Of a DNA stretch of 64,000 bases, positions 47,073 through 57,230 are shown piece after piece. Each line of letters starts with the position of its first letter. The first letter of the stretch is position 1. Below the pieces are notes generated by a model, which saw nothing but the letters and a program-made list of their open reading frames with translations, did not search any database and had not been told where the DNA came from. Location: contig PTJY01000005.1 in the NCBI GenBank assembly GCA_002937505.1, positions 186,001-250,000 on the forward strand, in the 5' to 3' direction. The translations under genes were made by a program, and so were the position numbers. Origin of the DNA: Alphaproteobacteria bacterium MarineAlpha12_Bin1. GTDB taxonomy: Bacteria; Pseudomonadota; Alphaproteobacteria; UBA6615.

Positions 47073-48677
47073 ATGAGTATAAAGAAATTAAAATATTGGG
47101 GTTGGGGCAATACTGATGAAGGTCTAACCGATAAAGAAACTGATCTTTTGTTAAGTACTTTCGCTAAAAAATTTGGAATTTTGCCAAAAAACAAAGTTAA
47201 AGTACCTAAATTAGATGATATTAAATTACCTACGTCTCAAATTAATTTACCTAAAAGTTTGAGGTCCATCTGTAAAGATGATCCCCTAGAGAGAGTTCTT
47301 CATAGTTTTGGTCAATCACAGCCAGACTCAATTCGCATTTTTGCTGCAGATTTTGATCACGCTCCAGATTTTGTAGCTTATCCCGAGACTGAGGGTGATA
47401 TAAGTGCCATTTATGATTGGGCAGGTGACTTTAAAATAGCCGTTATCCCGTATGGAGGTGGCTCTTCAGTGGTCGGCGGAGTGACTCCTGATGTGTCTGA
47501 CTATTACACAGGAACTATAGTTATTGACTTATCTAAACTTAACAAAGTCAAAGAGGTGGATAAAATTTCTCGTGCGGCTTTGATACAAGGTGGAACCCGA
47601 GGGCCAGATCTTGAACGCCAACTAAAACCTCATGGATTGACGCTTAGACACTTTCCTCAGTCATTTGAGTATTCTACCCTTGGTGGATGGATTGCTACAC
47701 GTTCCGGAGGACATTTTGCGACCCTATATACTCATATTGATGATTTAGTAGAAAATATTACGACGGTTACGCCTTCTGGTTCGATAATGTCACGCCGGCT
47801 GCCAGGATCTGGCGCGGGGCCAAGTCCGGATAGTTTTTTAATGGGTTCAGAAGGTGCTTTAGGCATTATCACTGAGGCATGGGTAAGACTACAGGGCCGC
47901 CCAAAATATAAATCAACGGCAGGTTTCAAATATACTAATTTCTTTGATGCTGCTCGAGCTGTTAGGGCTGTTTCCCAGGCCGGTCTTTATCCATCTAATG
48001 TGCGTATAGTCGACCAAACAGAGTTACTGGTTAATGGAGCAGGTGATGGCACATTTTCATTGATGGTGGTCTCATTCGAATCTTCTGATCATCCAGTGGA
48101 AAGCTGGATGCAGAGGGCAGAAGAATGCTGTTTGGATAATGGGGGCGTTTTAGATGTTGACTGGCGAGGTAATGATCAAGCAAATATGGAAGGTGCTGTT
48201 GGTGCTTGGAGAAACGCATTTATTCGTATGCCTTACAATCGAGAAGAGCTAACTCCACGAGGAATAATCTCGGATACATTTGAAACTGCTATAACTTGGG
48301 ATAAGTTTGAGGAGTTTTATCATGCAATAAGGGATGCTACTTATTCAGCAGTTAAGGAAGTTACTGGAAAAAATGGAGCAGTATCATGTAGGTTTAGTCA
48401 TGCGTATCCCGATGGTCCTGCTCCTTATTTTGCCTTTCATGGCGAGGCCTATAAAGATGGGATCTTAGAACAATGGCAGATTATCAAAGATGTTGCTTCG
48501 GAATCTATTATTAATAATGGTGGAACAATTACTCATCATCATGCGATAGGACGCGATCATATGGAATGGTATAATAGACAACGTCCAAAGTTATTTGGTG
48601 AAATTTTAAATAAAGCAAAGAACCATCTTGATCCGGAAAAAATAATGAATCCAGGCGTAATAACAAAAGATAAGTAA
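47073..48677 (+). CDS. FAD-binding oxidase, alkyldihydroxyacetonephosphate synthase/GlcD-like
   Basis: The 534-residue flavoprotein begins MSIKKLKYWGWGN, the WGWG start being typical of the AGPS-like group. It has a PCMH FAD-binding domain (VIPYGGGSSVVGGVTP near 135-150, GGWIATRSGGHFATLYTHIDD). The C-terminal cap domain contains THHHAIGRDHMEWY, matching the His-rich active-site stretch of AGPS. ATG 47073 has GAGGG upstream; ATG 47052 has no RBS. Bacterial members may oxidise D-2-hydroxyacids or make alkyl ether lipid precursors; which applies here is not clear. It precedes malate synthase G. Confidence 0.85.
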   Translation: MSIKKLKYWGWGNTDEGLTDKETDLLLSTFAKKFGILPKNKVKVPKLDDIKLPTSQINLPKSLRSICKDDPLERVLHSFGQSQPDSIRIFAADFDHAPDFVAYPETEGDISAIYDWAGDFKIAVIPYGGGSSVVGGVTPDVSDYYTGTIVIDLSKLNKVKEVDKISRAALIQGGTRGPDLERQLKPHGLTLRHFPQSFEYSTLGGWIATRSGGHFATLYTHIDDLVENITTVTPSGSIMSRRLPGSGAGPSPDSFLMGSEGALGIITEAWVRLQGRPKYKSTAGFKYTNFFDAARAVRAVSQAGLYPSNVRIVDQTELLVNGAGDGTFSLMVVSFESSDHPVESWMQRAEECCLDNGGVLDVDWRGNDQANMEGAVGAWRNAFIRMPYNREELTPRGIISDTFETAITWDKFEEFYHAIRDATYSAVKEVTGKNGAVSCRFSHAYPDGPAPYFAFHGEAYKDGILEQWQIIKDVASESIINNGGTITHHHAIGRDHMEWYNRQRPKLFGEILNKAKNHLDPEKIMNPGVITKDK

Positions 48678-48813
48678 AGTTTAAAAAAATTGACTTAAAG
48701 TCGAATTGACATACATCGTATAAAGTAAGATGTAACAGACATAAACTTTTAATAAACTATTCGAGTTTTTTATTAATTGTTTCGATTATGAATGTAAACT
48801 AGGGGATATTTTT

Positions 48814-50982
48814 ATGGTTGATCGTGTGCAAGCTGGGACAATCCAAGTTGATCGTGAGCTATATAATTTTATTAATGACGAAGCGTTACAAGAAACTGGT
48901 ATTAACTCTGAGAAATTTTGGGTTTCTTTTTCTAGTATAATTGATGATCTCATTCCAACAAATCGAGAGTTACTAGATCAAAGAGACGATTTACAGAATA
49001 AGATTGATGATTGGTACAAGAAGAATGCAGAAAATCCCTTAGATTTAGAGGCTTATAAGAATTTTCTAAAAGAGATTGGATACATAGTTTCTGAAGGAGA
49101 TGATTTTTCTGTAGACACAAAGAACGTTGACGAAGAAATCTCTTTGATTGCGGGACCTCAACTAGTGGTGCCAGTCACTAATGCCAGATATTCACTTAAT
49201 GCTGCGAATGCGAGATGGGGCAGCTTATATGATGCCCTATATGGAACCGATGCTATTTCAGAGGAAAATGGCGCAGAAAGAACTGAGCAATATAATGATA
49301 TACGTGGGAAGGCCGTTATTAGTTTTGCAAGAGATTTTTTAGATTCCGCTGCTGCTCTTATAGGGGGAAGTCATCATAATGCCACTTCATACGCAGTTAT
49401 TGATGGACAGTTGAAAGTTTACCTCGAGACTGAAGAAACACTCGAAATGGACGATCCGACAAAGTTTATAGGTTATTCCGGTGAGCCAGATTCACCATCG
49501 AAAATTCTTCTAAAGAATAACAATTTACATATTGAGGTTATAATAGACAGGGACCACCCTATCGGCAGAACTGACCCTGCAGGGGTTTGTGATGTTGTCT
49601 TAGAGGCAGCTGTTACGACAATAATGGATTGTGAAGATTCTGTTGCAACAGTGGATGCTGAAGACAAGGTGTTGGCATATCGAAATTGGCTGGGACTCAT
49701 GAAAGGAGATTTAACCGAAAGCTTTCAGAAAGGAGCTCAACAAGTTAATCGTTCCTTAAATGAGGATCGCCAATATACTGCAGCAGACGGAAAAGAAATT
49801 ACATTGCATGGACGAAGTCTTATGCTAATCCGTAATGTCGGACATCTTATGACCAATCCGGCGATATTAGATAAAAATGGGTTAGAAGTACCAGAAGGCA
49901 TTATGGATGCGATGATTACTTCGATGATCGCCATTCATGATTTGAAAAGGGCAAAAAACAGTAGAAAGGGTTCAATTTATATTGTTAAGCCAAAAATGCA
50001 TGGCCCAGATGAGGTTGCTTTTACCGATTTAGTTTTCTCTAGAGTGGAAGACGCGCTTGGAATTCCTCAAAACACTCTGAAAATGGGTATTATGGACGAG
50101 GAGCGTCGAACAACAGTTAACCTAAAAGAATGTATACGTGCCGCGAAAGATAGAGTGTTTTTTATAAACACCGGTTTTCTTGATCGTACAGGTGATGAGA
50201 TGCACACTGCCATGGAAGCAGGCCCTATGATTCGTAAGGCGGACATGAAGGCCGCAGTTTGGATTCAAACGTATGAGGATTGGAACGTAGATATAGGCCT
50301 AAAATGTGGTCTGCCGGGTAGAGCCCAAATCGGAAAAGGCATGTGGGCAATGCCAGATCTAATGTCAGACATGCTTACAACTAAAATTGGGCATCCGCAG
50401 GCTGGCGCAAATACAGCATGGGTTCCCTCACCCACTGCGGCTACCCTTCATGCTACTCATTATCATGAAATAGATGTACTAGAACGACAAAAGGAGCTGA
50501 AAGATAGAGCGCCTGCCAAGTTAGATGATATTCTAAGCATACCACTTTCTGAACGTCCTAATTGGGAAGAGTCTGAAATTCAGCAGGAACTAGATAATAA
50601 TGCGCAGGGAATTCTTGGCTATGTAGTTCGGTGGATTGATCAGGGAGTGGGATGTTCAAAAGTACCAGATATAAATAATGTTGGGCTAATGGAAGACCGG
50701 GCAACGTTACGAATATCTAGCCAGCATATTACGAATTGGCTGAGACATGGAATTTGCGATGAAGACCAAGTGGTGAATACACTAAAGAAAATGGCAGCAG
50801 TTGTTGATAAACAAAACAACAATGATCCAATGTATCAACCTATGGCTAATAATTTTGAAAATAGTATAGCCTTTCAGGCAGCCTGTGACTTAGTTTTAAA
50901 AGGCCGACAGCAACCAAATGGTTACACCGAACCTATACTGCATGCCCGAAGACAAGAAGCTAAGGCTAGGCTCGGTAGTTAA
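48814..50982 (+). CDS. glcB: Malate synthase G
   Basis: The 722-residue protein has the length and architecture of monomeric malate synthase [26 protein letters not shown] early, [15 protein letters not shown] with magnesium-binding residues, [16 protein letters not shown], and GMWAMPDLM near the catalytic region. It condenses glyoxylate with acetyl-CoA to malate. No isocitrate lyase is seen in the window, so glyoxylate probably comes from glycolate or purine/amino acid breakdown; the upstream GlcD-like oxidase would fit this. ATG 48814 follows AGGGGA. Confidence 0.96.
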   Translation: MVDRVQAGTIQVDRELYNFINDEALQETGINSEKFWVSFSSIIDDLIPTNRELLDQRDDLQNKIDDWYKKNAENPLDLEAYKNFLKEIGYIVSEGDDFSVDTKNVDEEISLIAGPQLVVPVTNARYSLNAANARWGSLYDALYGTDAISEENGAERTEQYNDIRGKAVISFARDFLDSAAALIGGSHHNATSYAVIDGQLKVYLETEETLEMDDPTKFIGYSGEPDSPSKILLKNNNLHIEVIIDRDHPIGRTDPAGVCDVVLEAAVTTIMDCEDSVATVDAEDKVLAYRNWLGLMKGDLTESFQKGAQQVNRSLNEDRQYTAADGKEITLHGRSLMLIRNVGHLMTNPAILDKNGLEVPEGIMDAMITSMIAIHDLKRAKNSRKGSIYIVKPKMHGPDEVAFTDLVFSRVEDALGIPQNTLKMGIMDEERRTTVNLKECIRAAKDRVFFINTGFLDRTGDEMHTAMEAGPMIRKADMKAAVWIQTYEDWNVDIGLKCGLPGRAQIGKGMWAMPDLMSDMLTTKIGHPQAGANTAWVPSPTAATLHATHYHEIDVLERQKELKDRAPAKLDDILSIPLSERPNWEESEIQQELDNNAQGILGYVVRWIDQGVGCSKVPDINNVGLMEDRATLRISSQHITNWLRHGICDEDQVVNTLKKMAAVVDKQNNNDPMYQPMANNFENSIAFQAACDLVLKGRQQPNGYTEPILHARRQEAKARLGS

Positions 50983-51087
50983 TATTTCATGACGATTCTT
51001 ATATCAACCTTAAATAGAAACTAAAGGGCTTTATAGTGATTTAATAATGAACCGGTCGCCATCAGGTTTTTGAAAGGGAGAAAAAGT

Positions 51088-52542
51088 ATGAAACTCAAAA
51101 ATTCCAGTCTGTTTCGGCAGCAATGTTATGTAAATGGCCAGTGGGTGGACTCAGATAACAAAGAAACTATTGATGTTACAAACCCCTTAGATGGTTCGGT
51201 AATTGGCACGGTGCCTAAATTTGGGGCAGAGGAGACAAGACGAGCGATAGAGTTTTCTGAAAAAGCTCAAAAAGACTGGCGGTGTCTTACCGGTAAAGAA
51301 AGAGCGGTTATTTTACGTAAATGGCACGATTTAATGTTTGAAAATCAAGAAGACTTAGCGATATTGATGACTACTGAACAGGGCAAACCTCTGGCAGAAT
51401 CACGAGGGGAAATCGCCTATGCGGCCTCTTTTATTGAGTGGTTTGCTGAAGAAGGGAAAAGAGTTTACGGCGATACGATACCTGGTCATCAGCGTGATAA
51501 GAGAATAGTGGTTTTAAAGGAGCCCATAGGAGTTTGTGCAGCTATCACTCCGTGGAATTTCCCTTCAGCAATGATTACGAGAAAAGCAGGACCCGCTCTG
51601 GCCGCAGGTTGTGCAATGATAGTAAAGCCAGCCACTTCGACTCCATATTCTGCACTGGCAATGGCTGAACTTGCTGAACAAGCGGGTGTTCCGCCAGGAA
51701 TTCTTAGTGTAGTAACGGGAGCGTCCTCTGAAATAGGAGACGAACTTACTTCTAATCCTATTATTCGTAAACTTACTTTTACTGGTTCTACGGAAGTTGG
51801 TAGAAAGTTAATCGCTCAATGTGCTGATACCGTAAAAAAAGTTTCAATGGAATTAGGTGGTAATGCGCCCTTTTTGGTTTTTGATGATGCTGACCTTGAT
51901 GAAGCTGTTGAAGGCGTAATGGCTTCCAAGTATCGCAATACCGGTCAGACTTGTGTTTGTGCCAATCGAATTTTGGTGCAGGATAAAGTTTATGAGGAGT
52001 TCACTGAAAAGCTTACCGTTGCTGTCAAAAAATTGAAAGTTGGCAACGGACTTGACGAGGGAATAAATCAAGGGCCGCTCATTGACATGGCTGCAGTAGA
52101 GAAAGTGGAACAGCATATTTCTAACGCAATAGAATACGGCGCTAAAGTTGTAGTTGGAGGAGAAAGACATTCACTGGGGGGAACCTTTTTTCAGCCCACT
52201 CTACTTGTTGATGTGACTCCGACCATGGAAGTGACACGCGAAGAAACATTTGGTCCTTTGGCTCCACTCTACAGGTTTACTAATGACGAGGAGGGAATTT
52301 CTCTTGCTAATGATACGGAGTTTGGCTTAGCAGCCTATTTCTATGCAAGAGACGTTAATCGCATTTGGAAGGTTTCTGAGGGACTAGAGTCAGGTATTGT
52401 TGGAATCAATACCGGATTAATTTCTACTGAAGTAGCTCCCTTTGGTGGGTTTAAAGAATCTGGGATTGGTCGCGAAGGTTCTCATTATGGATTGGACGAT
52501 TATTTGGAGATAAAGTACCTATGTTATGGAGGAATTAATTAA
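51088..52542 (+). CDS. gabD: NAD(P)-dependent succinate-semialdehyde dehydrogenase
   Basis: The 484-residue aldehyde dehydrogenase has ITPWNFPSAMITRKAGPALAAGC, the catalytic glutamate in MELGGNAPFLVF and the cysteine in NTGQTCVCANR. GKPLAESRGEI and PFGGFKESGIGREG are also present, matching GabD-type enzymes. ATG 51088 lies after GGGAG; an in-frame ATG at 51070 is less well placed. It would oxidise succinic semialdehyde to succinate, feeding the TCA cycle. Related semialdehyde substrates (glutarate semialdehyde) cannot be excluded. The position next to the BKACE pair suggests one amino-acid or keto-acid route. Confidence 0.92.
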   Translation: MKLKNSSLFRQQCYVNGQWVDSDNKETIDVTNPLDGSVIGTVPKFGAEETRRAIEFSEKAQKDWRCLTGKERAVILRKWHDLMFENQEDLAILMTTEQGKPLAESRGEIAYAASFIEWFAEEGKRVYGDTIPGHQRDKRIVVLKEPIGVCAAITPWNFPSAMITRKAGPALAAGCAMIVKPATSTPYSALAMAELAEQAGVPPGILSVVTGASSEIGDELTSNPIIRKLTFTGSTEVGRKLIAQCADTVKKVSMELGGNAPFLVFDDADLDEAVEGVMASKYRNTGQTCVCANRILVQDKVYEEFTEKLTVAVKKLKVGNGLDEGINQGPLIDMAAVEKVEQHISNAIEYGAKVVVGGERHSLGGTFFQPTLLVDVTPTMEVTREETFGPLAPLYRFTNDEEGISLANDTEFGLAAYFYARDVNRIWKVSEGLESGIVGINTGLISTEVAPFGGFKESGIGREGSHYGLDDYLEIKYLCYGGIN

Positions 52543-52574
52543 GATTTGAGGCTATTAGAAGACTTTAGTAAGTA

Positions 52575-53456
52575 TTAATTCTTTATTCTTAGTATATTTC
52601 GAGCTTCATCCACGGTTGCAGGATAGTCTCCAATCGATTCAATTATTTGCACTGCTCGTTCAACTAATGGTCTATTGCCAGGAGTTAATTTTCCACGAGA
52701 TAAATATAAATTGTCTTCCATTCCTACGCGAACATGTCCCCCTAGAACTACTGCTGAGGCGACCATAGGGAATTCGAAACGTGATATTCCGAATGAAGCC
52801 CATACAGCATTATTTGGCAGTTGATCGCGCATTAGCTGCATAGATTCAATTGTAGCCCGGCCTCCCCAAGGAATTCCTAGGCAGAGTTGAAATAGAGGTA
52901 GAGTGTCTTTGATGACACCCCTTTCACACATGTCCGCTGCTTGCCACAGCTGACCAGTATCAAAAACTTCCATTTCAATTTTAACCCCTAGAGGCTCTAT
53001 AAGCGTCGCCATGCGGTCAAGCATTGCTTTGGTGTTAGTAACTGCTAAATCTGAGTAATTCATAGTTGTTACGTCAAGTGTACACATTTCGGGTCGATTT
53101 TCTATTATATGCTGAATTCTTTCTTCAGCGCTGCTGAGATAGCTTCCGTCACGAAAATTATGTGGAGCGTTCTTGTCAACAACTAAAATTCCTCCAGGCC
53201 CCGTCGTTAAATTAAGCAAAATTGGGCAGCCACTATCCCTTATTCTGTCTACCACTTCTTTGTATAAAGCAGGCTCCATACTGGCTTTAGCAGTTTGCGG
53301 ATCACGTACGTGTATATGTGCAATCGCAGCACCAGCTGCGTGGGCTTGAATTGCTTCATTAGCTATTTCTTCGGGAGTAACAGGAACTGCTGGGTTCATG
53401 TGTTTTGTGTCAGATCCACCTGTTATAGCGCAAGAAATAATCACTGCACGTGCCAT
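52575..53456 (-). CDS. Beta-keto acid cleavage enzyme (BKACE, DUF849), copy A
   Basis: The 293-residue TIM-barrel enzyme has the zinc-binding HIHVRDP motif (about 47-53), NLTTGPGG, and the ISRFEFPMVASAVVLGGHVRVGMEDN stretch that contains the second zinc site and CoA-binding residues. The family condenses a beta-keto acid with acetyl-CoA to give acetoacetate and a CoA ester; 3-keto-5-aminohexanoate cleavage in lysine fermentation is the founding case. ATG 53456 has GGGGAG. It lies next to a paralogue on the same strand; substrate unknown. Confidence 0.9.
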   Translation of the reverse strand: MARAVIISCAITGGSDTKHMNPAVPVTPEEIANEAIQAHAAGAAIAHIHVRDPQTAKASMEPALYKEVVDRIRDSGCPILLNLTTGPGGILVVDKNAPHNFRDGSYLSSAEERIQHIIENRPEMCTLDVTTMNYSDLAVTNTKAMLDRMATLIEPLGVKIEMEVFDTGQLWQAADMCERGVIKDTLPLFQLCLGIPWGGRATIESMQLMRDQLPNNAVWASFGISRFEFPMVASAVVLGGHVRVGMEDNLYLSRGKLTPGNRPLVERAVQIIESIGDYPATVDEARNILRIKN

Positions 53457-53498
53457 TTTTATCTCCCCTTTACTTAAACGATCTAAATAAAGTTTTAA

Positions 53499-54407
53499 CT
53501 ATTCTGCAGCCTTACTTGTGTTATTTTCCTCAGTTAATCCAAATATTTCCCTAGCTTGTGAAGGAGATGCCACATTTTCACCTATCGACTGAATGATTTT
53601 GACTGCTCTTTCAACTAATTGAGCATTGCCTGAGGCTAACTTTCCTCTGCTTATATAAAGATTATCTTCGAGTCCTACACGGACATGACCACCAAGAACA
53701 GTGGCAGTCGCAACCATAGGAAATTCGAACCGTGATATTCCAAATGAAGCCCATATTGCGTCTTTTGGTAACATATTTCGCATCAATGTCATTGATTCTG
53801 GTGAAGCCGGCGCACCCCAGGGAATGCCCAAGCATAACTGATAAAGTGGTTTTGAATCAGAGATGATGCCTGTTTTTACAAGGTGGTTTGCCAGACTAAC
53901 ATGCCCTACATCAAACACTTCTAGCTCAGGTTTCACTCCGGCGGATTGGATAAGTTGGGCCATTTCAGCGAGCATGTCTGGAGAGTTAACCATGGGCCTG
54001 TCACCAAAGTTCATGGTGGCTACATCAAGTGAACAAATATCTGGCTTGTTTTCAATTACGTGTGCAACTCTTTCTTCTGCAGTTTTCATAACACTGCCAG
54101 GCCCGGGTTCTAGAGGTGACATTGTATCAACTGCAAACCTAGCGCCTGGTCCAGTTGTAAGGTTTATAACAACGTCGCATTTAGCATCTCGAACGCGTTT
54201 GACTACTTCACTATAATAAGAGGTTTTCATACTTGCTTTACCTGTGCTGGGATTACGCACATGAATGTGGGCGACAGCAGCACCTGCAGAGTGGGCAGAT
54301 AATACCTCTTCAGCAATTTCTTCTGGGGTTACAGGCACGGCAGGATTCATTTCTTTAGTATCTGCACCACCTGTCACGGCGCAACTTATAATTACAGGAC
54401 GAGACAT
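53499..54407 (-). CDS. Beta-keto acid cleavage enzyme (BKACE, DUF849), copy B
   Basis: The 302-residue paralogue of copy A has the HIHVRNP zinc motif, NLTTGPGARFAVD and the ISRFEFPMVATATVLGGHVRVGLEDN segment. It differs most in the region after TTGPG (residues about 85-100), which shapes the keto-acid pocket, so the pair may handle two substrates. It is first in the minus-strand pair and starts at ATG 54407 with AAGGGA upstream. The 219 bases between it and the divergent quinone reductase gene show no gene. Confidence 0.9.
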   Translation of the reverse strand: MSRPVIISCAVTGGADTKEMNPAVPVTPEEIAEEVLSAHSAGAAVAHIHVRNPSTGKASMKTSYYSEVVKRVRDAKCDVVINLTTGPGARFAVDTMSPLEPGPGSVMKTAEERVAHVIENKPDICSLDVATMNFGDRPMVNSPDMLAEMAQLIQSAGVKPELEVFDVGHVSLANHLVKTGIISDSKPLYQLCLGIPWGAPASPESMTLMRNMLPKDAIWASFGISRFEFPMVATATVLGGHVRVGLEDNLYISRGKLASGNAQLVERAVKIIQSIGENVASPSQAREIFGLTEENNTSKAAE

Positions 54408-54626
54408 TTTACTAAATTTCCCTTTTGATTTTTTGTTTTATACTATGACAAATAATACATATAGCCAATTGTAACAAAAACTTTATTAGTCTATTCACAG
54501 TTGATTACTAAGTTTTAGAAGTTAAAACGAGTTTTCTGGTTATGTTAATCTGATTATATGACCCCTTTCTCAAAGTTTAAAGAATGTAAAGTTAAGTATT
54601 CACTCGTATAAAAATTGGAGGCACTC

Positions 54627-55607
54627 TTGGTAAAAGCAATGCAAATAAAAGAATTTGGTGGTCCTGAAGTACTAGAGTGGATTGAAGTGGATGTTCCGAA
54701 TCCTGGCCCAGGTCAATTGCTAGTCAGACATACTTTTTCAGGTTTAAACTTTATTGATGTTCAGGTTAGAAAAGGATCCTATCCTGTATTACCTCAATTG
54801 CCCGCAATTCTTGGAGCAGAAGCTTCTGGATTAGTTGAATCAGTTGGTGAAGGTGTTAATGATTTTTCTGTAGGACAAAGAGTTGTTTATGCTTCTACTT
54901 ATCCAGGAGCTTACTCGGAAAGTAGGTTAATAGATGCAGATGTTGCGGTGCCTATACCAGAGTCAATTTCCGATGAAGATGCAGCCGCGAGTTTTTTAAA
55001 AGGTTGTACTGCGGAATACTTAGTTAATCGCTGTTATCCAGTGAAATCAGGTGAGGTGGCTCTTGTGCATGCAGCAGCAGGGGGGGTGGGGTTATTTCTC
55101 TGCCAGTGGCTTAAAGAGTTGGGTGTGACCGTTATTGGTACGGTTGGTTCAGACGAGAAGAAAGATGAAATTTTATCTAATGGGGCTCATTTTGCTGTTA
55201 ATTATAGATCAGAAAGTTTTAAAGAATTATCTCTCGATGTGACCCAAGGCAGAGGTGTGAATGTTGTGTATGATTCTGTTGGTCCGGATGTCTACTCTGA
55301 TTCAATTGATAGTCTGCGCCCCAGAGGGTATATGGTGAACTTTGGTAATTCGTCAGGGCCATTGAAGCCAATAGACCCTGTAGAACTGAACGTAAAAGGA
55401 TCTCTGTTTTTTACAAAACCATCCATGAGGTTTTATCAGCTAGATCGTAAACAACTCGAAGAAAGTTCGAATAGGCTATTTGACGTTATGGAAAGAAAGG
55501 CTGTAAAGGCAGTAATTGGTCAGAAATATGCCTTATCAGAGGCACATAAGGCTCACATAGATGTTGAGGCACGTCGTACAATTGGTTCAACTTTATTGGT
55601 TTGTTAG
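54627..55607 (+). CDS. NADPH:quinone reductase (zeta-crystallin-like MDR)
   Basis: This zinc-free medium-chain dehydrogenase/reductase of about 326 residues has an N-terminal GroES-like domain (IKEFGGPEVLEW, GLNFIDVQVRKG) and a nucleotide-binding domain with VHAAAGGVGLFLCQW. The start is judged to be TTG 54627, 5 bases after GGAGG; ATG 54639 is also possible but badly spaced. It would reduce quinones or enones with NADPH. Its stop lies only 3 bases from the end of the convergent mntR gene, so the two transcripts must overlap at their 3' ends. Confidence 0.88.
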   Translation: MVKAMQIKEFGGPEVLEWIEVDVPNPGPGQLLVRHTFSGLNFIDVQVRKGSYPVLPQLPAILGAEASGLVESVGEGVNDFSVGQRVVYASTYPGAYSESRLIDADVAVPIPESISDEDAAASFLKGCTAEYLVNRCYPVKSGEVALVHAAAGGVGLFLCQWLKELGVTVIGTVGSDEKKDEILSNGAHFAVNYRSESFKELSLDVTQGRGVNVVYDSVGPDVYSDSIDSLRPRGYMVNFGNSSGPLKPIDPVELNVKGSLFFTKPSMRFYQLDRKQLEESSNRLFDVMERKAVKAVIGQKYALSEAHKAHIDVEARRTIGSTLLVC

Positions 55608-55610
55608 GTG

Positions 55611-56069
55611 TTATTTTTTTGATTGAGCAACAAATTGGGAGAATGCCATAAGTGTTTCATCACTGGCGTAATGTTCTATACCTTCTGCGTCTTGTTCGGC
55701 TGTTTGTTTGCTCACACCTATTGCTCTAAGAAAGTTCAAAACAATTTGATGACGTTTACGTGAAGCGTTGGCAAGTTTATGGCCTTCTGATGTAAGAAAA
55801 ATAGAACGATAGGGACGTGTGTGGACTAATCCATCGCGTTGGAGTCGTTTTATAACCTTATATACTGTTGCATGAGATACCCCGAAACGTTTAGCTAAAT
55901 CTACCACCCGTGCTTCTCCATACACCTTAATTAGATCATCGATCATCTCAACGTAGTCTTCGGCTTTTTCAGTTTGTTGAGCTGTTCGAACCCGTTCAAA
56001 TTGAGCAGCCTGGCGATTAGGATCCATCATTTTTTGAGTATTTGAATTTTTATTATGTTTGTTTTCCAT
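55611..56069 (-). CDS. mntR: Manganese-responsive regulator MntR (DtxR family)
   Basis: The 152-residue regulator has a winged helix-turn-helix (GEARVVDLAKRFGVSHATVYKVIKRLQRDGLV) and a metal-binding dimerisation domain. The MntR pattern includes the acidic residues in EMIDDLI, a histidine in RKRHQIV, and DAEGIEHYAS with Glu, Glu and His ligands. There is no SH3-like third domain, which separates it from DtxR/IdeR iron regulators. It starts 3 bases after the ZIP gene and is the last of three coupled genes. A dyad matching the known MntR box core lies upstream of the operon, so autoregulation by Mn is inferred. Confidence 0.92.
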   Translation of the reverse strand: MENKHNKNSNTQKMMDPNRQAAQFERVRTAQQTEKAEDYVEMIDDLIKVYGEARVVDLAKRFGVSHATVYKVIKRLQRDGLVHTRPYRSIFLTSEGHKLANASRKRHQIVLNFLRAIGVSKQTAEQDAEGIEHYASDETLMAFSQFVAQSKK

Positions 56070-56072
56070 AAA

Positions 56073-57230
56073 TCAAACCTGAACCAGGAATGCAGTTAGA
56101 TACATAACCACGACGCCAATCCCAAACCCTGCAAAGGCTGGTCCAGCATAAGTGTTATCTTCTTTTTTGTTTTGTATGATTAAAACGGAGCGTCCAACCT
56201 CAACAATTACTTGGGCTATAGCCCCTGCTGCGATGCCAAAAAATAGTGCGCCCCAGTGAGGTAAAAGGATAAATGCGCCTGTGAAGGTTCCAGCTACTGC
56301 TGGGAGCCCTGCTATTAAAGCCCATGTAGAAAGTGTCACAAGAGATATTTTATTACGCGCTACTGGCGTAACAATTGCTACCCCCTCGGTTAAATTATGG
56401 ATCATAAAGCCAACGATTAGTGTACTACCTAGTGCGGCATTTCCCATTAATAAGGCAAACCCTACTGAAAGGCCTTCCCCAAAATTATGAAAGCCCATTC
56501 CTAGTGCCAACCAAGTCGAGAGTGTTGCGCCACCAATAGCTAGTCCCGACTTACGACTTATTGCCATTGCTCCAAAGAAAGTTAAAGCAGCTATCATCCA
56601 CACTATTGTTTCGCCATTAAACGAGCTGGCTGATTCCTTAGCAAGTTGGAGTCCTTCGGAAAGGGTGTCCACTAGAAGAAATGTAAGTAACCCTATTGTA
56701 AGGGTCATAGCAAAAATTATTCCTTTATTACCCACATTTCTTAGAACAGGTAGGGTCATCATGCCTATCGAAACAGGTACTAAGCCAACGAATAGTCCGA
56801 TTATTAAGAGATTAAATAATGTATCGATGTTAGCGTTGGGGGTTTTGCGCGCTACTTCTAATGTGTAGTCAAAAGTAGTGCCATTACTGCTGATAAATCT
56901 CATATGGTGAGATTCTCCCGACACCCAAGGATATGGGATAACAATTTTTGCTTGTGAGAGGAGTTCGAGTGGCTCGGGCGGTACCTGTTTGAATTTCCAA
57001 TAAGCACCATCAATTTGAACCTGAGCTATAGTGACTGGATCACGACTGTTGCCTCTTACAACAGATGTTAAACCTTTGTCCCCTGCGGTAACTCTTTCTA
57101 TGACTAGAGCTTCGTCTGGTGGCATTCCTTGACCAAAATTTGATAGTGGATCAACCGTGAATAAAACTAATATGAAAGCAATTATTAATAATATTGGCAA
57201 AGCAAAGGAGGTGCGTATTAAACCCATCAT
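56073..57230 (-). CDS. ZIP-family metal transporter with extra N-terminal extracytoplasmic domain
   Basis: The 385-residue protein has a first membrane helix (about 9-25), then a segment of roughly 100 residues (30-130) rich in beta structure and predicted outside the cytoplasm, then eight helices of the ZIP type. The metal-site helices read HNFGEGLSVGFAL and HNLTEGVAIV, the HN-x-x-EG pattern of ZIP transporters. It would import Mn2+, Fe2+ or Zn2+ into the cytoplasm. The N-terminal domain is longer than in ordinary ZIPs. ATG overlaps the stop of the oxidase gene (ATGA), and mntR follows 3 bases on, favouring Mn as substrate. Confidence 0.88.
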   Translation of the reverse strand: MMGLIRTSFALPILLIIAFILVLFTVDPLSNFGQGMPPDEALVIERVTAGDKGLTSVVRGNSRDPVTIAQVQIDGAYWKFKQVPPEPLELLSQAKIVIPYPWVSGESHHMRFISSNGTTFDYTLEVARKTPNANIDTLFNLLIIGLFVGLVPVSIGMMTLPVLRNVGNKGIIFAMTLTIGLLTFLLVDTLSEGLQLAKESASSFNGETIVWMIAALTFFGAMAISRKSGLAIGGATLSTWLALGMGFHNFGEGLSVGFALLMGNAALGSTLIVGFMIHNLTEGVAIVTPVARNKISLVTLSTWALIAGLPAVAGTFTGAFILLPHWGALFFGIAAGAIAQVIVEVGRSVLIIQNKKEDNTYAGPAFAGFGIGVVVMYLTAFLVQV

